From assembly GCF_000934765.1 (NCBI RefSeq), contig NZ_JYNN01000027.1, positions 1,212-36,738 of the forward strand: a stretch of 35,527 bases of DNA. The letters are read 5' to 3'. The notes beneath the pieces were generated by a model, which worked only from the letters and a program-made list of their open reading frames with translations, searched no databases and was not told where the DNA came from. Shown piece after piece: positions 15,960 to 23,987 of the stretch. Both the position numbers and the translations under genes were made by a program. Numbering within the stretch: the first letter of the stretch is position 1; each line of letters opens with the position of its first letter. The stretch is from Thiomicrospira microaerophila (GTDB lineage: Bacteria; Pseudomonadota; Gammaproteobacteria; Thiomicrospirales; Thiomicrospiraceae).

Positions 15960-17441
15960 ATGACAAAAGACGTCATTAAAACAGATAAGTCTGTAGCGCA
16001 GACATTAAAAACGCAAGCGACACAGCCCTCTCAGACCGGTAGCACTAGCGGCGTGCCGGCAGAACAACAACGCAAGGCTGGCGCCCTCGCCCCTCAGGCG
16101 GCGAAGTCCGCACCTTCCCAGGCCGCGCCGTCGGCGGATTTACCGCTGATTAACACGAATGATGGCCGTTATAGTCGCTATGGCTGGATTACGCTGATTG
16201 TGGTGTTTTTGTTTGGTGGCACTTGGGCCGCGACGGCACCGCTGAATTCGGCGGCGGTCGCGATTGGCGAAGTGGTGGTGGTTTCACACAATAAGGTGGT
16301 GCAGCATTTTGAAGGCGGCATTGTGTCGGAGATTTTGGTGGCTGAGGGGCAGTTGGTTGAAGAGAATCAACCTTTAATTCGCCTTAATCCTACGCAGGCC
16401 AAGGCAGAACACGCAATGGTGACCGGACAGCTCAACGAAATCATGGGCCTTGAGACCCGTTTGCGTGCGGAGCAAATGGGCGCTAAGCAGTTGGTCTTTC
16501 CTGAGTCATTGATTGAGATGGCGGATATGCCGGCTATTCGTCAAATCATGGAGGCGCAGACGGGGTTGTTTGAGGCGAGACGCACGTCTTTGCAGAGTGA
16601 GATTGATATTTATAACCAACGTATTCGCGCGCTTAATCAGCAGATTCAGGGTTTGAACGCGTATATTTTGACACTGGAAGAACGTATCGCGTCGTATGAG
16701 GTGGAAATTAGTGATTGGGAAAGCTTGTTTCGTGAGCAATTTACCGATAAGACGCGCATTACTGAAATGAAGCGTGAATTGACTCGGTTGCGCGGTGAGC
16801 GTGATCAAAACCGCTCAGAAATTGCACGTTTGAATGTGCAAATTGCTGAAACTGAAAATCAGAAGTTGCTTTCTCAACAGCAGATGCTGAAAGAGGTGGC
16901 GTCAGAATTGCCGCGTGTTCAGGCTGAACGGATGGATTTAACCTTTAGAAAGCAAATTTTGGAAGATCGATTGAATCGCGTGACGATTCCGTCGCCGGAT
17001 ACCGGGATTGTGAAGGGGTTGAATGTGTTTACCTTGGGTTCGGTGATTCGTCCGGGTGAAACATTGATGGAAATTGTGCCACGCACGGAGGATTTTGCTG
17101 TGCGGGTGCGGGTGAATACAACCGATATCAATACGGTACATGTCGGTTTATTGGCGGACGTGCGCTTTTCAGCTTTTAATACCCAAACCACCCATGTGAT
17201 TGAGGGTGAGGTGGTGAATGTGTCAGCCGATAAGTTTGTTGATGATCGCCAGGGGATGGAGTATTTCGAGGTGCGGATTAAGATCACGCCGGCGGGTGTT
17301 GAGCAGATGCGCCAAGACGGTATTTTTATCTTACCGGGGATGCCGGCGGAAGCGATGATTCTAACTGGCAATCGTACGGTGTTTGGTTATTTTGTGAAGC
17401 CGTTCCAGGATATGTTTGCCCGCGCGTTTAGGGAGAACTAA
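15960..17441 (+). CDS. HlyD-family membrane fusion protein of the type I secretion system
   Basis: 493 residues. A Pro/Ala/Gln-rich cytoplasmic tail of about 73 residues is unusually long. It is followed by one membrane helix (about 76-91) and the barrel-sandwich lipoyl half-motif (VVQHFEGGIVSEILV, 113-127). Long coiled coils span about 140-330, and the second lipoyl half (IPSPDTGIVKGLNV) comes near 342. The C-terminal beta domain contains VRVNTTDINTVHVG. It bridges the inner-membrane ABC protein to the TolC-like duct. It starts 17 bp after the ABC gene with AAGG nine bases upstream of the ATG. The long N-terminal tail may recruit substrate or accessory proteins, as it does in HlyD; this is inference. 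Confidence 0.92.
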   Translation: MTKDVIKTDKSVAQTLKTQATQPSQTGSTSGVPAEQQRKAGALAPQAAKSAPSQAAPSADLPLINTNDGRYSRYGWITLIVVFLFGGTWAATAPLNSAAVAIGEVVVVSHNKVVQHFEGGIVSEILVAEGQLVEENQPLIRLNPTQAKAEHAMVTGQLNEIMGLETRLRAEQMGAKQLVFPESLIEMADMPAIRQIMEAQTGLFEARRTSLQSEIDIYNQRIRALNQQIQGLNAYILTLEERIASYEVEISDWESLFREQFTDKTRITEMKRELTRLRGERDQNRSEIARLNVQIAETENQKLLSQQQMLKEVASELPRVQAERMDLTFRKQILEDRLNRVTIPSPDTGIVKGLNVFTLGSVIRPGETLMEIVPRTEDFAVRVRVNTTDINTVHVGLLADVRFSAFNTQTTHVIEGEVVNVSADKFVDDRQGMEYFEVRIKITPAGVEQMRQDGIFILPGMPAEAMILTGNRTVFGYFVKPFQDMFARAFREN

Positions 17442-17478
17442 GCCGTTTGTTGGGTTGCTTATAGGTCATCCCAGCGTC

Positions 17479-17498
17479 ATCCCGGCGTAGGCCGGGAT
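17479..17498. repeat. GC-rich hairpin between convergent genes
   Basis: ATCCCGGC-GTAG-GCCGGGAT is a perfect 8-bp stem in the 80-bp gap between the HlyD gene and the DUF6447 gene, which read toward each other. There is no T-tract. It resembles the dispersed GGCCGGGAT-type palindromes in other gaps. Confidence 0.6.
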
Positions 17499-17521
17499 CG
17501 CTTGCGGTTGGGTGTTGCCGG

Positions 17522-17929
17522 TTAGTGTTTTTCGTTTAGGCTGGTTTCTAGCATTTGGTAGTAGCCATGGCGTGCGGTTTGGCTGATGGCAAGCTCGCTG
17601 TTTAGGCGTGCTAGCATTTGCGTCACGGCTTGTAGGTTTTGGATTTGCGCCCTCCCCTGTTCATCAAAATCATCCAGGTTATATCGCTTGTCATCAAACG
17701 TAATCACGTCTTTCTTTTTGTTAGCCGCGGCCGTTTTTTCTGGCAGATGCTGATTGAGCACTTGAATATAGCGGCTTTTTGCCATATTTGCCATCGCTAG
17801 TTTATTGTTGAGTTGTTGTATTTCATTGTCGGCAAACTGTAGATTCACAATCTGCTGCTTGACCTGCTCGGAAAGGCTTTCTATCTCATAAGATTGGCCA
17901 TTAAAGGTGAGTTGCGGTTTGGTTGACAT
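17522..17929 (-). CDS. DUF6447 protein with two tandem copies of the domain
   Basis: 135 residues made almost entirely of two 56-residue units, 7-62 and 76-131, which align without gaps at about one-third identity (19 of 56 by my count). Each starts with a short strand (LTFNGQSYEI / ITFDDKRYNL) and continues as one long helix containing QI-NLQ and ending RYIQVLNQHL / GYYQMLETSL. Single-domain relatives are known next to type I secretion genes of S-layer proteins; their role is not established. There is no signal peptide, so it is cytoplasmic, possibly a chaperone or docking factor for the exported protein. Good ribosome site (AGAGGA). It follows the SapC gene by 52 bp. Confidence 0.72.
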   Translation of the reverse strand: MSTKPQLTFNGQSYEIESLSEQVKQQIVNLQFADNEIQQLNNKLAMANMAKSRYIQVLNQHLPEKTAAANKKKDVITFDDKRYNLDDFDEQGRAQIQNLQAVTQMLARLNSELAISQTARHGYYQMLETSLNEKH

Positions 17930-17981
17930 TGTTTTTTCCTCTTATTTCTTCGCACCTTGTTTGGGTGCAAGCGTTCTGAAT

Positions 17982-18773
17982 TTAAAATTTAAAGCTGTCA
18001 TCGTCGTCACTAAACAGTGTATCTAGATCCAACTCTTCGGGTACTTGGGCGGCTTGGGCATGAATTTGATGCAGACGCTGTACATTTTTTAATTGGTGCT
18101 CACTGAGCAGCTGGGCATAGGCTATCGCTAACACGCCGGTTTTGTTTAACTGGCCGACTTGCGCTGGCGCAAGCGCTTTGAGTTTGGTTTCGTCTATTTT
18201 ATACAATCCTTTTAGCGGAATGGTTTGGTTATCCGAGGTTTTGATTTGAATATTCCATTCACAAAGTAGGTCTTGCTCGGCGAGCTGGTCAACAGCATGC
18301 TGGGTTTGTGCTTGACTTTTTTCGGTCATTTCTAGGAATTGTAGTGTGTTTTTGAGGATTTGGCTGGGTTGACCTTGTTCAAAGAAAGGCACGACATCCA
18401 ATTCTTGCTCGTTTTTTAAGAGCTCGCTTTCTATATCAAAACACAGTACTTTTTTGTCGCTTGATGCGTCTTTAATTAAGGCAAAGGGATAGCCACGATA
18501 GTGCGCCGGCACATAACCGAGTAACCATTTTTGGTTTTCAGGGTGCAATAGGACATTTTGATTTGGCGATAGACCTTGAAGTGCTACCAGCTGGTAGCTG
18601 CTTGTGTTCGCGCCCTGCTTTACAAAACAAAGTGGCAGGTAAGGCATGATATGCGCTAGCTCTTCCCATAGTATAGGGACGACCGTATCTTGCTGAGCAT
18701 GGCTGTAATTGTCTTTTTTAATGAATCCCGACTGGGCATGTAGACTGGATTGTATGGCAATAAAATGGGGCAT
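17982..18773 (-). CDS. SapC-family S-layer secretion accessory protein
   Basis: 263 residues matching the SapC pattern: VVPILWEELAHIMPYLPLCF (about 31-50), then WLLGYVPAHYRGYPFAL (about 84-100), then VLCFDIESELL. The C-terminal third is helical and ends in a very acidic tail (FSDDDDSFKF). SapC was named from the Campylobacter fetus S-layer (sap) locus, where it sits among the type I export genes; its biochemical role is unknown. There is no signal peptide. Its place beside a type I system and DUF6447, with an S-layer-like protein in the same window, supports an S-layer export role. Ribosome site AAGAGGA precedes the ATG. The 230 bp upstream hold a REP hairpin. Confidence 0.8.
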   Translation of the reverse strand: MPHFIAIQSSLHAQSGFIKKDNYSHAQQDTVVPILWEELAHIMPYLPLCFVKQGANTSSYQLVALQGLSPNQNVLLHPENQKWLLGYVPAHYRGYPFALIKDASSDKKVLCFDIESELLKNEQELDVVPFFEQGQPSQILKNTLQFLEMTEKSQAQTQHAVDQLAEQDLLCEWNIQIKTSDNQTIPLKGLYKIDETKLKALAPAQVGQLNKTGVLAIAYAQLLSEHQLKNVQRLHQIHAQAAQVPEELDLDTLFSDDDDSFKF

Positions 18774-18850
18774 AGGCGTCCTCTTAGTTAAAATGAAAGG
18801 AAAATAACGCAGATAAATGGCATCGTTAAGGGTTTAACCCGGATGTTTGC

Positions 18851-18877
18851 GTTCCCACGCACCGCTGTGGGAGCGCG
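18851..18877. repeat. Single REP-like hairpin
   Basis: GTTCCCACGCACCGCTGTGGGAGCG forms a CCCAC/GTGGG stem and resembles the hairpins bounding the BIME-like units. It lies between the SapC gene and the YjbH-family gene. A second palindromic fragment (GCTTTCCGGCATGACGAACCC) follows at about 18960-18980. Confidence 0.6.
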
Positions 18878-19004
18878 GTTATGGTTTAATTTTAACAGAT
18901 ATGTTGTTAGATTAAGGTTTAATTCGAGCGCAATCGAAAGTGCCGGCTAGCTGATGACCGCTTTCCGGCATGACGAACCCATATAGGCGCTGTTTGGATA
19001 AAAA

Positions 19005-21206
19005 TCACTTGGCTAATTCTATCGCATCTAACAATTGATTCAGGTTGTTTTTTAAATACGCCGGGGTTAAGCGTGCGTTATCAAGTAGGTTAACCGATTG
19101 ATTAAACGAGTTACCTAGTGAGGCACCCACCAGCTTGTATTGCGGATGAGTATCAATTAGATTCATTGAGGGTGCAATCGGGTTATCGGTTACGGTTCCT
19201 AAGCCAGTATACCAAAGCGGGTCCCCACCCAGGGTAATCGGACCTAACGCTAGGTTTCGGCTAGGCCCAAGCGGGAACATAAAAGACATATCTACACGCC
19301 GCCAGGTCATATCCGATTGTGTAAGCCCTAGACCGACAAGCGCATTACCCATTCTCACACGGCTATAGAGAATGGTTGAGCGATCACCTTCAATATAATC
19401 ACCGGCTTGAATACCCAATATCAGCTTGCGTTGTTGCCAGTGTGCTTCAAGACCGATGGCATTATAATCGAGGGTAACATCCTCAAGCTTGTTCGCTTCC
19501 ATATAGCCTTGGCGCCAATAGACTCGCCCATAACCCGAAAAAAGTTGATATTCGCCTTGGTTCATTACACCACGGAAACCATTATTACCCATTTTCAACT
19601 CACCCGCAGAAATCGTATTGACAAGCCCTGGAAAGGGTTGAAAAGACTGATGTATCATCAACTCTACCATTTGATCACTAAAGGCTTTGCTACTAAAAAT
19701 ACGATTCTCTTCAAAACCATAGGTGTTTTGGGTTGCTAGGTGATACACATTTGATATATGTGCCCCTTTCCAAAGGGGGATATTAAACACGGGACGAAAA
19801 GCCATAGAATAATCCCAATTACTCCATTCTGTACCATAGTATGCACGGTAAGCAAGTGTCAAGGTGATATCGATTTTTTCATTCGTGCGTGATTTGAAGA
19901 ACCAGTCGGCTTGGGGTAGACGATGCGTGTGCTTAAATGCAACCTGTGTTCTGGCTTTGGCTGGAGAGAGGGTTTGGGCATGCTGCACCAGGTTGATAAG
20001 ATCGGCACTGGACACTTGGATATTCAGCACTGGCATGCCGCGATTCAGTGTGTAGATGTCAATATGCTCATAGTGCTGAATTAAGGTTGATTTTGCAAGG
20101 GTGTTCAACAGCGCGCCCATGGCAAGGGTTTCACTCCAGTTGTATAATCTGTTTTCATAGGCGATAACAAGTGTTGAAGCATGGGATTCACCTATCTGAA
20201 TACGGTCTAATCCGACCTCTTCCAACTGGGCTCTAAGCGTAAACGGGTCTTTAGGCAGCCGACTAAAGATGTGTTGGTGCTTTGAATCAGTCACCGATTG
20301 CTTTTGTGTTTCGTATTCTATCGGGCGAGATGGCACAGATGCGGTGGATTGAGGTAATGCGTTAGGTTGCGAGCTATATGGGCCCGATATTGGCTGTTTC
20401 ACCGCCTTGGATTTCATCGGAGTGGATTTTAGTTGCATTTTATCTGAGCCAGGATTTCTTCCACCTACAGGCCAAGTTAGCCCAATATTAAACGCGCGAG
20501 GCTCACTTGGATGAGAGTTATAAAGCATCGCGCCAAATGTGATATCACCCTCAAAACCTAAAAAATCAATCCATTTGAGTGCAACACCGGCACGCTGACC
20601 CGAGGCGTCTTTTTCAGCATTAAGCTGAAGCCAATCCGTAGGCTGGTAGCTCATACCGGCAAAACCGCCGATTAACACGCCATTATCGCGACGTTGTTTT
20701 TCGGGCTTAACACTGTAGCCCACCGAGAAATCAAAATCATATAGGCGATAACTTGAAACGGCATAATAACGATTAAAATTCACCGCCAACCCGGCAATGT
20801 CTGTTGCACCAACCGCAAAGCGCCATTTATCGTTGGAAATATAGGGCAATTGTAGCTTAACGTTGCCGCTTAAATCGCGAATATACATATTGGCATAGCG
20901 ATTTTTTTGGTGATCTTTGGTACTGTAGGCATGCAAAAGCCTTAGGTTTACTTCTAGTTTAGGATAAATACCTAATGAAACATTTATGTTTTCCCCCCTA
21001 GTATACTGATCCCGACGAAAAGACGCATCTAGCACATTATTATAGCTTAATGAAAAGTCTCCAAAATCAGCTACATCAGCAGTGGGTATATTAAATAGAC
21101 CGGTTACGCCAAAGCTATTAATATTGTAAGCCAAGCTGGCGCTAGAAAACAGTGGCATGAGGAGGATGCTGGTTAAGAGGGTGTTTTTTTTGGCTGACAA
21201 AGACAT
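19005..21206 (-). CDS. YjbH-family outer-membrane protein (exopolysaccharide-associated)
   Basis: 733 residues with a Sec signal peptide (about 1-26, cleavage after SLAYN or just before). The first ~240 residues match YjbH/DUF940: GVTGLFNIPTADVADFGDFS, alternating beta strands, and WIDFLGFEGDITFGAMLYNS. A Pro/Ser/Gln-rich linker (about 250-310) separates it from a second half with a periplasmic alpha/beta part (RAQLEEVGLDRIQIGESH) and a C-terminal beta barrel with aromatic strand ends. Family knowledge: yjbEFGH-type operons govern exopolysaccharide production, and YjbH is thought to be an outer-membrane porin-like partner. Here it stands alone without yjbEFG. It could pass or anchor the glycan made by the sugar genes at 4-12 kb. 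It is less G+T-biased than those genes. Confidence 0.8.
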   Translation of the reverse strand: MSLSAKKNTLLTSILLMPLFSSASLAYNINSFGVTGLFNIPTADVADFGDFSLSYNNVLDASFRRDQYTRGENINVSLGIYPKLEVNLRLLHAYSTKDHQKNRYANMYIRDLSGNVKLQLPYISNDKWRFAVGATDIAGLAVNFNRYYAVSSYRLYDFDFSVGYSVKPEKQRRDNGVLIGGFAGMSYQPTDWLQLNAEKDASGQRAGVALKWIDFLGFEGDITFGAMLYNSHPSEPRAFNIGLTWPVGGRNPGSDKMQLKSTPMKSKAVKQPISGPYSSQPNALPQSTASVPSRPIEYETQKQSVTDSKHQHIFSRLPKDPFTLRAQLEEVGLDRIQIGESHASTLVIAYENRLYNWSETLAMGALLNTLAKSTLIQHYEHIDIYTLNRGMPVLNIQVSSADLINLVQHAQTLSPAKARTQVAFKHTHRLPQADWFFKSRTNEKIDITLTLAYRAYYGTEWSNWDYSMAFRPVFNIPLWKGAHISNVYHLATQNTYGFEENRIFSSKAFSDQMVELMIHQSFQPFPGLVNTISAGELKMGNNGFRGVMNQGEYQLFSGYGRVYWRQGYMEANKLEDVTLDYNAIGLEAHWQQRKLILGIQAGDYIEGDRSTILYSRVRMGNALVGLGLTQSDMTWRRVDMSFMFPLGPSRNLALGPITLGGDPLWYTGLGTVTDNPIAPSMNLIDTHPQYKLVGASLGNSFNQSVNLLDNARLTPAYLKNNLNQLLDAIELAK

Positions 21207-21353
21207 TGAAAAGACCTAAAACTAGAATTAAAGAGAGTGGTGATTGTATTTCAATACGCTTAAGTTAAATCAATAATTCACCCGGATATTCTTCTTGAAA
21301 GACACGGGGGTATCACGTTAAAGCGCTAACTTAATTGCACTGATTCTATCATG

Positions 21354-21380
21354 AAAAAAGCCCTGCAAGCAGGGCTTTTT
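21354..21380. terminator. Strong bidirectional Rho-independent terminator
   Basis: AAAAAGCCCTGC-AA-GCAGGGCTTTTT is a perfect 12-bp stem with A and T tails. It sits about 30 bp beyond the stop of the minus-strand lipoprotein gene and insulates the YjbH gene from it. Confidence 0.92.
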
Positions 21381-21409
21381 AATATTAGCGGTATGCTAAA
21401 CTGATAAAG

Positions 21410-22870
21410 TTAACCACCAACAATTACGTTGTTACCTGTACCACCACCGGTACCCGTACCCGTACCTTTATCGGCATCATTATCATCTACTTTAATAAAG
21501 ACAATCGCTGTATTATCATAAGAAATAGTGTAAGTCTTACCTTTTACTGTTTCCGCTAAAGTGATCGTTACTTTGTTGCCAGCGCCTGTTGGTGTACCGG
21601 TAATTGATGCACCGTTATTAACAGTAAACAAAGCTAAATTAGGGTTAGTTGGTAGGGCAGTCTTAAACTCTACATCCACTTTACCGCCAGCAAAAGTTAC
21701 CTTCGATACTTCTAGCGCTGTAATTTTAACCTTAGCATCTGCGCTACCGTCACCGTCACCACCTGTGTCACCGTCACCACCTGTGTCACCGTCACCACCT
21801 GTGTCACCGTCACCACCTGTGTCTCCATCACCACCTAGATCAGGCGCAAAATTTTCCCGCTCTTTTTCTACAACTTTTGCCGTTTGTCTTTGTGCAGCCG
21901 CCGCCGCCGCCGCAATTTCTGCAGCCGTCAATGCCGTGCCTGAGGTAGCGGCTTGCTCAATAGCTTCACGCACTACCTGCGCTGTAGCAACAGCACTTGT
22001 CACCGCACTTGTCGTCGCCGTAGCAATGGTCGCTGTACGTGCGGGCGCACTTAATGTGGTGGTGAATGCTTGACGTTGTGTTTCATCAACAATCAAAGCT
22101 GCAACGTCTGTCGCTGCTCGCGTCACTACGTTAGTCGTTAAAGCCGCTGTTTGGGTGGCATCGGTTAAGTTCACGGTGGTACCGGCGGCGCGCGCGGCGC
22201 GCACTTCAGTCGCTAAAGAACGCATTACGGTCGCGTAGGTTTGCGCAGCAGGGAGTGTGTTGTTATCTGAACGAGCCGCTTGCGTAATCACGTTAACGAT
22301 TTGATGAACCGCTTGTACCGCCGCTAACATAACCTCAGGACGTTTTACGGGGTCGGTATCTAATGACACATCTGCAGGAATGCCCAAAATTTCACGCGCG
22401 ACAGACTCGGCTTCCGCCAAATCCGCACCCGAACCACGAAGCGCCGCGACTAAAGAAGTGACTGGCGTAATGTTACGCATCCCCGCCGGTGCTGAAAGCT
22501 GTCCTTGGAACGCCGCGGTTTGTCTTAGGGTATCGCGTTGGCTTTCGAATTGGGCTGGGTCCTCTCTTAATGTTGCAAGAAGCGCCTCATCAATGAGCGC
22601 GGTATCAACGGTGTCGTCGGTTGATGAGCAAGTGACGTCAGCTGAATTTACAAGTGCCTCTAACGCCGTGATGGTATAAGTACCGTCAATATCGGTTAAC
22701 ACATTGTTATCGGTATCGCCATCTAGGCCACAATCCATGTTCCATAAGTAACCATCGATTACTTGACCTGTAATTGTTGCTGTTTTTGGATCTGAACTGC
22801 TTGAGCTACAACCGGCAAGGGTGACGGCTAGGGCACTGGCAATCGCGCCTGCTAAGATTTTCTTTTTCAT
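21410..22870 (-). CDS. Surface lipoprotein with acidic GGDGDT repeats, function unknown
   Basis: 486 residues. A lipoprotein signal peptide ends in the lipobox LAGC (C21), followed by a Ser run with no Asp at +2, so outer-membrane sorting is plausible. Residues 33-72 look like a small beta sandwich with Ca-binding style loops (CGLDGDTDNN, DIDGTYTITA), as in surface-lipoprotein linkers. A long Ala/Thr-rich helical middle (about 80-340) follows, then five GGDGDT repeats. A beta domain (about 375-460) and a Gly/Thr tail close it. I do not recognise the helical part. It has its own promoter and terminator, so it is a single-gene unit. By location it may belong with the cell-surface island; that is inference. 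Confidence 0.75.
   Translation of the reverse strand: MKKKILAGAIASALAVTLAGCSSSSSDPKTATITGQVIDGYLWNMDCGLDGDTDNNVLTDIDGTYTITALEALVNSADVTCSSTDDTVDTALIDEALLATLREDPAQFESQRDTLRQTAAFQGQLSAPAGMRNITPVTSLVAALRGSGADLAEAESVAREILGIPADVSLDTDPVKRPEVMLAAVQAVHQIVNVITQAARSDNNTLPAAQTYATVMRSLATEVRAARAAGTTVNLTDATQTAALTTNVVTRAATDVAALIVDETQRQAFTTTLSAPARTATIATATTSAVTSAVATAQVVREAIEQAATSGTALTAAEIAAAAAAAQRQTAKVVEKERENFAPDLGGDGDTGGDGDTGGDGDTGGDGDTGGDGDGSADAKVKITALEVSKVTFAGGKVDVEFKTALPTNPNLALFTVNNGASITGTPTGAGNKVTITLAETVKGKTYTISYDNTAIVFIKVDDNDADKGTGTGTGGGTGNNVIVGG
21751..21840. repeat. 18-bp tandem repeat within the lipoprotein gene
   Basis: Four identical 18-base units (CACCGTCACCACCTGTGT on the plus strand) at 21751-21822, followed by one diverged unit to 21840. 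They encode GGDGDT repeats. Perfect identity at the DNA level suggests recent slippage or a length-variable stretch. Confidence 0.95.
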
Positions 22871-22946
22871 TGTTGATCTACCTTTTTAAGATTTGAATAG
22901 AAATGGATTTACAGTAATGCACTGAAAATTTTATTAGTCTGTGACT

Positions 22947-22975
22947 ATGCTAAGTTTTAAATAGTAACTTGTCAA
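22947..22975 (-). promoter_or_regulatory. Sigma70-type promoter for the lipoprotein gene
   Basis: On the minus strand, a perfect TTGACA (22970-22975) is followed after exactly 17 bp by TAGCAT (22947-22952). It lies about 75 bp before the lipoprotein start, whose ribosome site is AAGGTAG. Confidence 0.6.
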
Positions 22976-23081
22976 TCTTTAAACCCATCTTTTTTGCTTT
23001 TTTTATGTGCTTTTTTAAGTCGTTTTTTTATTTTGTTTCACAGGTTTCAACAAGAATGGCGTCGGTTTTGTTGTTCGGCTT

Positions 23082-23090
23082 TGTTATACT
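23082..23090 (+). promoter_or_regulatory. Extended -10 promoter element for gspC
   Basis: TG-T-TATACT lies about 37 bp upstream of the gspC start. The -10 is 5/6 to consensus with the TGn extension. A clear -35 is not visible. Confidence 0.45.
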
Positions 23091-23126
23091 ATGTGATTTT
23101 GGTTGCGACTATGCTAGGGATTTGTA

Positions 23127-23987
23127 TTGCTTGAGTTTTCGCGTAAAGGGGTTATGCTGCTGCTGATTGTTTTGCTGGCCAGCACGAGTGCATGGCTGGT
23201 TTCGCAGTTTGTGGTGCATCAGCTTGCCGACCACACGGCTTTGTTGAGCCCACCGGTGTCGACGCCTGTTCATCCGCAACCGGATTCGTTGCAGGGCGCT
23301 TTTGGCCTGCGCGCGAACCTGTGGGGAGCGAGTGTCAATACCCCAAGTTCCACGGTATCCCTTGCCCAAACAGCGCAAAACAACGCCAACAAACAGCAAG
23401 CCGAAGCCCAGATTCGCCAATTAAACTTGCAACTGACCGGCTTGGTGATTACGCCTGTTTATCGGCTGGCTATTATACGCACTAGGCGTGATGAGCTGAC
23501 CTTGCTTGAAGGCGAGCAGGTTTCACCTGATGTGCTTTTGCAGCAGGTGCTTGTTGACCATGTTGTGTTGGTTTCGCGGGGGCAAACTTTCCGGCTTTGG
23601 TTGGATGATGGACGGCTTGACGGCACGGCTGATGATGCATTAGACCCCTTATTGGCTCAACAGCTTGATAATGAAGCCCGGATTCAGGAGGTGGCTCAAT
23701 CGTTACGCTTAAAACCCTTGAGCATTGGTAACTATGTGCAGTTTCGTACCTTGTTTAAAAATGGCCGCTGGGACGGCGTGGCGATTGCCCCTAAAGATGA
23801 TCCGGAGGTTTATCGTTATTTAGGTTTTGAGACGAATGATATTATTCGCGCGGTGAATGGGCATTCGACTAATGAGATTGCGCAGAGTGATCATTTGTGG
23901 CGTAGGTTTTTAACCGAGGAGCGGTTTGAGGTGAGTGTGGAGCGCAATGGCCAACTTGAAACGATATCGATTGATTTAAGCCAATGA
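23127..23987 (+). CDS. gspC: Type II secretion system protein GspC
   Basis: 286 residues from the TTG at 23127. A short basic cytoplasmic tail leads to one membrane helix (about 10-28), then a linker, the HR domain (LNLQLTGLVITPVYRLAIIRT through the LLEGEQVSPDVLLQQVLVDHVVLV segment) and a C-terminal PDZ-like domain (LGFETNDIIRAVNGHSTNE). GspC joins the inner-membrane platform to the GspD secretin. The TTG start is preferred because AGGGA sits at a normal distance and it supplies the expected basic residues (SRKG). The ATG at codon 10 has a ribosome site too close and would begin inside the membrane helix. It overlaps gspN by 4 bp. Confidence 0.85.
   Translation: MLEFSRKGVMLLLIVLLASTSAWLVSQFVVHQLADHTALLSPPVSTPVHPQPDSLQGAFGLRANLWGASVNTPSSTVSLAQTAQNNANKQQAEAQIRQLNLQLTGLVITPVYRLAIIRTRRDELTLLEGEQVSPDVLLQQVLVDHVVLVSRGQTFRLWLDDGRLDGTADDALDPLLAQQLDNEARIQEVAQSLRLKPLSIGNYVQFRTLFKNGRWDGVAIAPKDDPEVYRYLGFETNDIIRAVNGHSTNEIAQSDHLWRRFLTEERFEVSVERNGQLETISIDLSQ

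Noticed and set aside
17479-17498. Rho-independent terminator after the HlyD gene
   Set aside because: The stem is perfect but no T-run follows on either strand; more likely a dispersed palindrome.
21751-21840. CRISPR-like repeat array
   Set aside because: 18-bp units abut with no spacers and lie in frame inside a gene encoding GGDGDT repeats.
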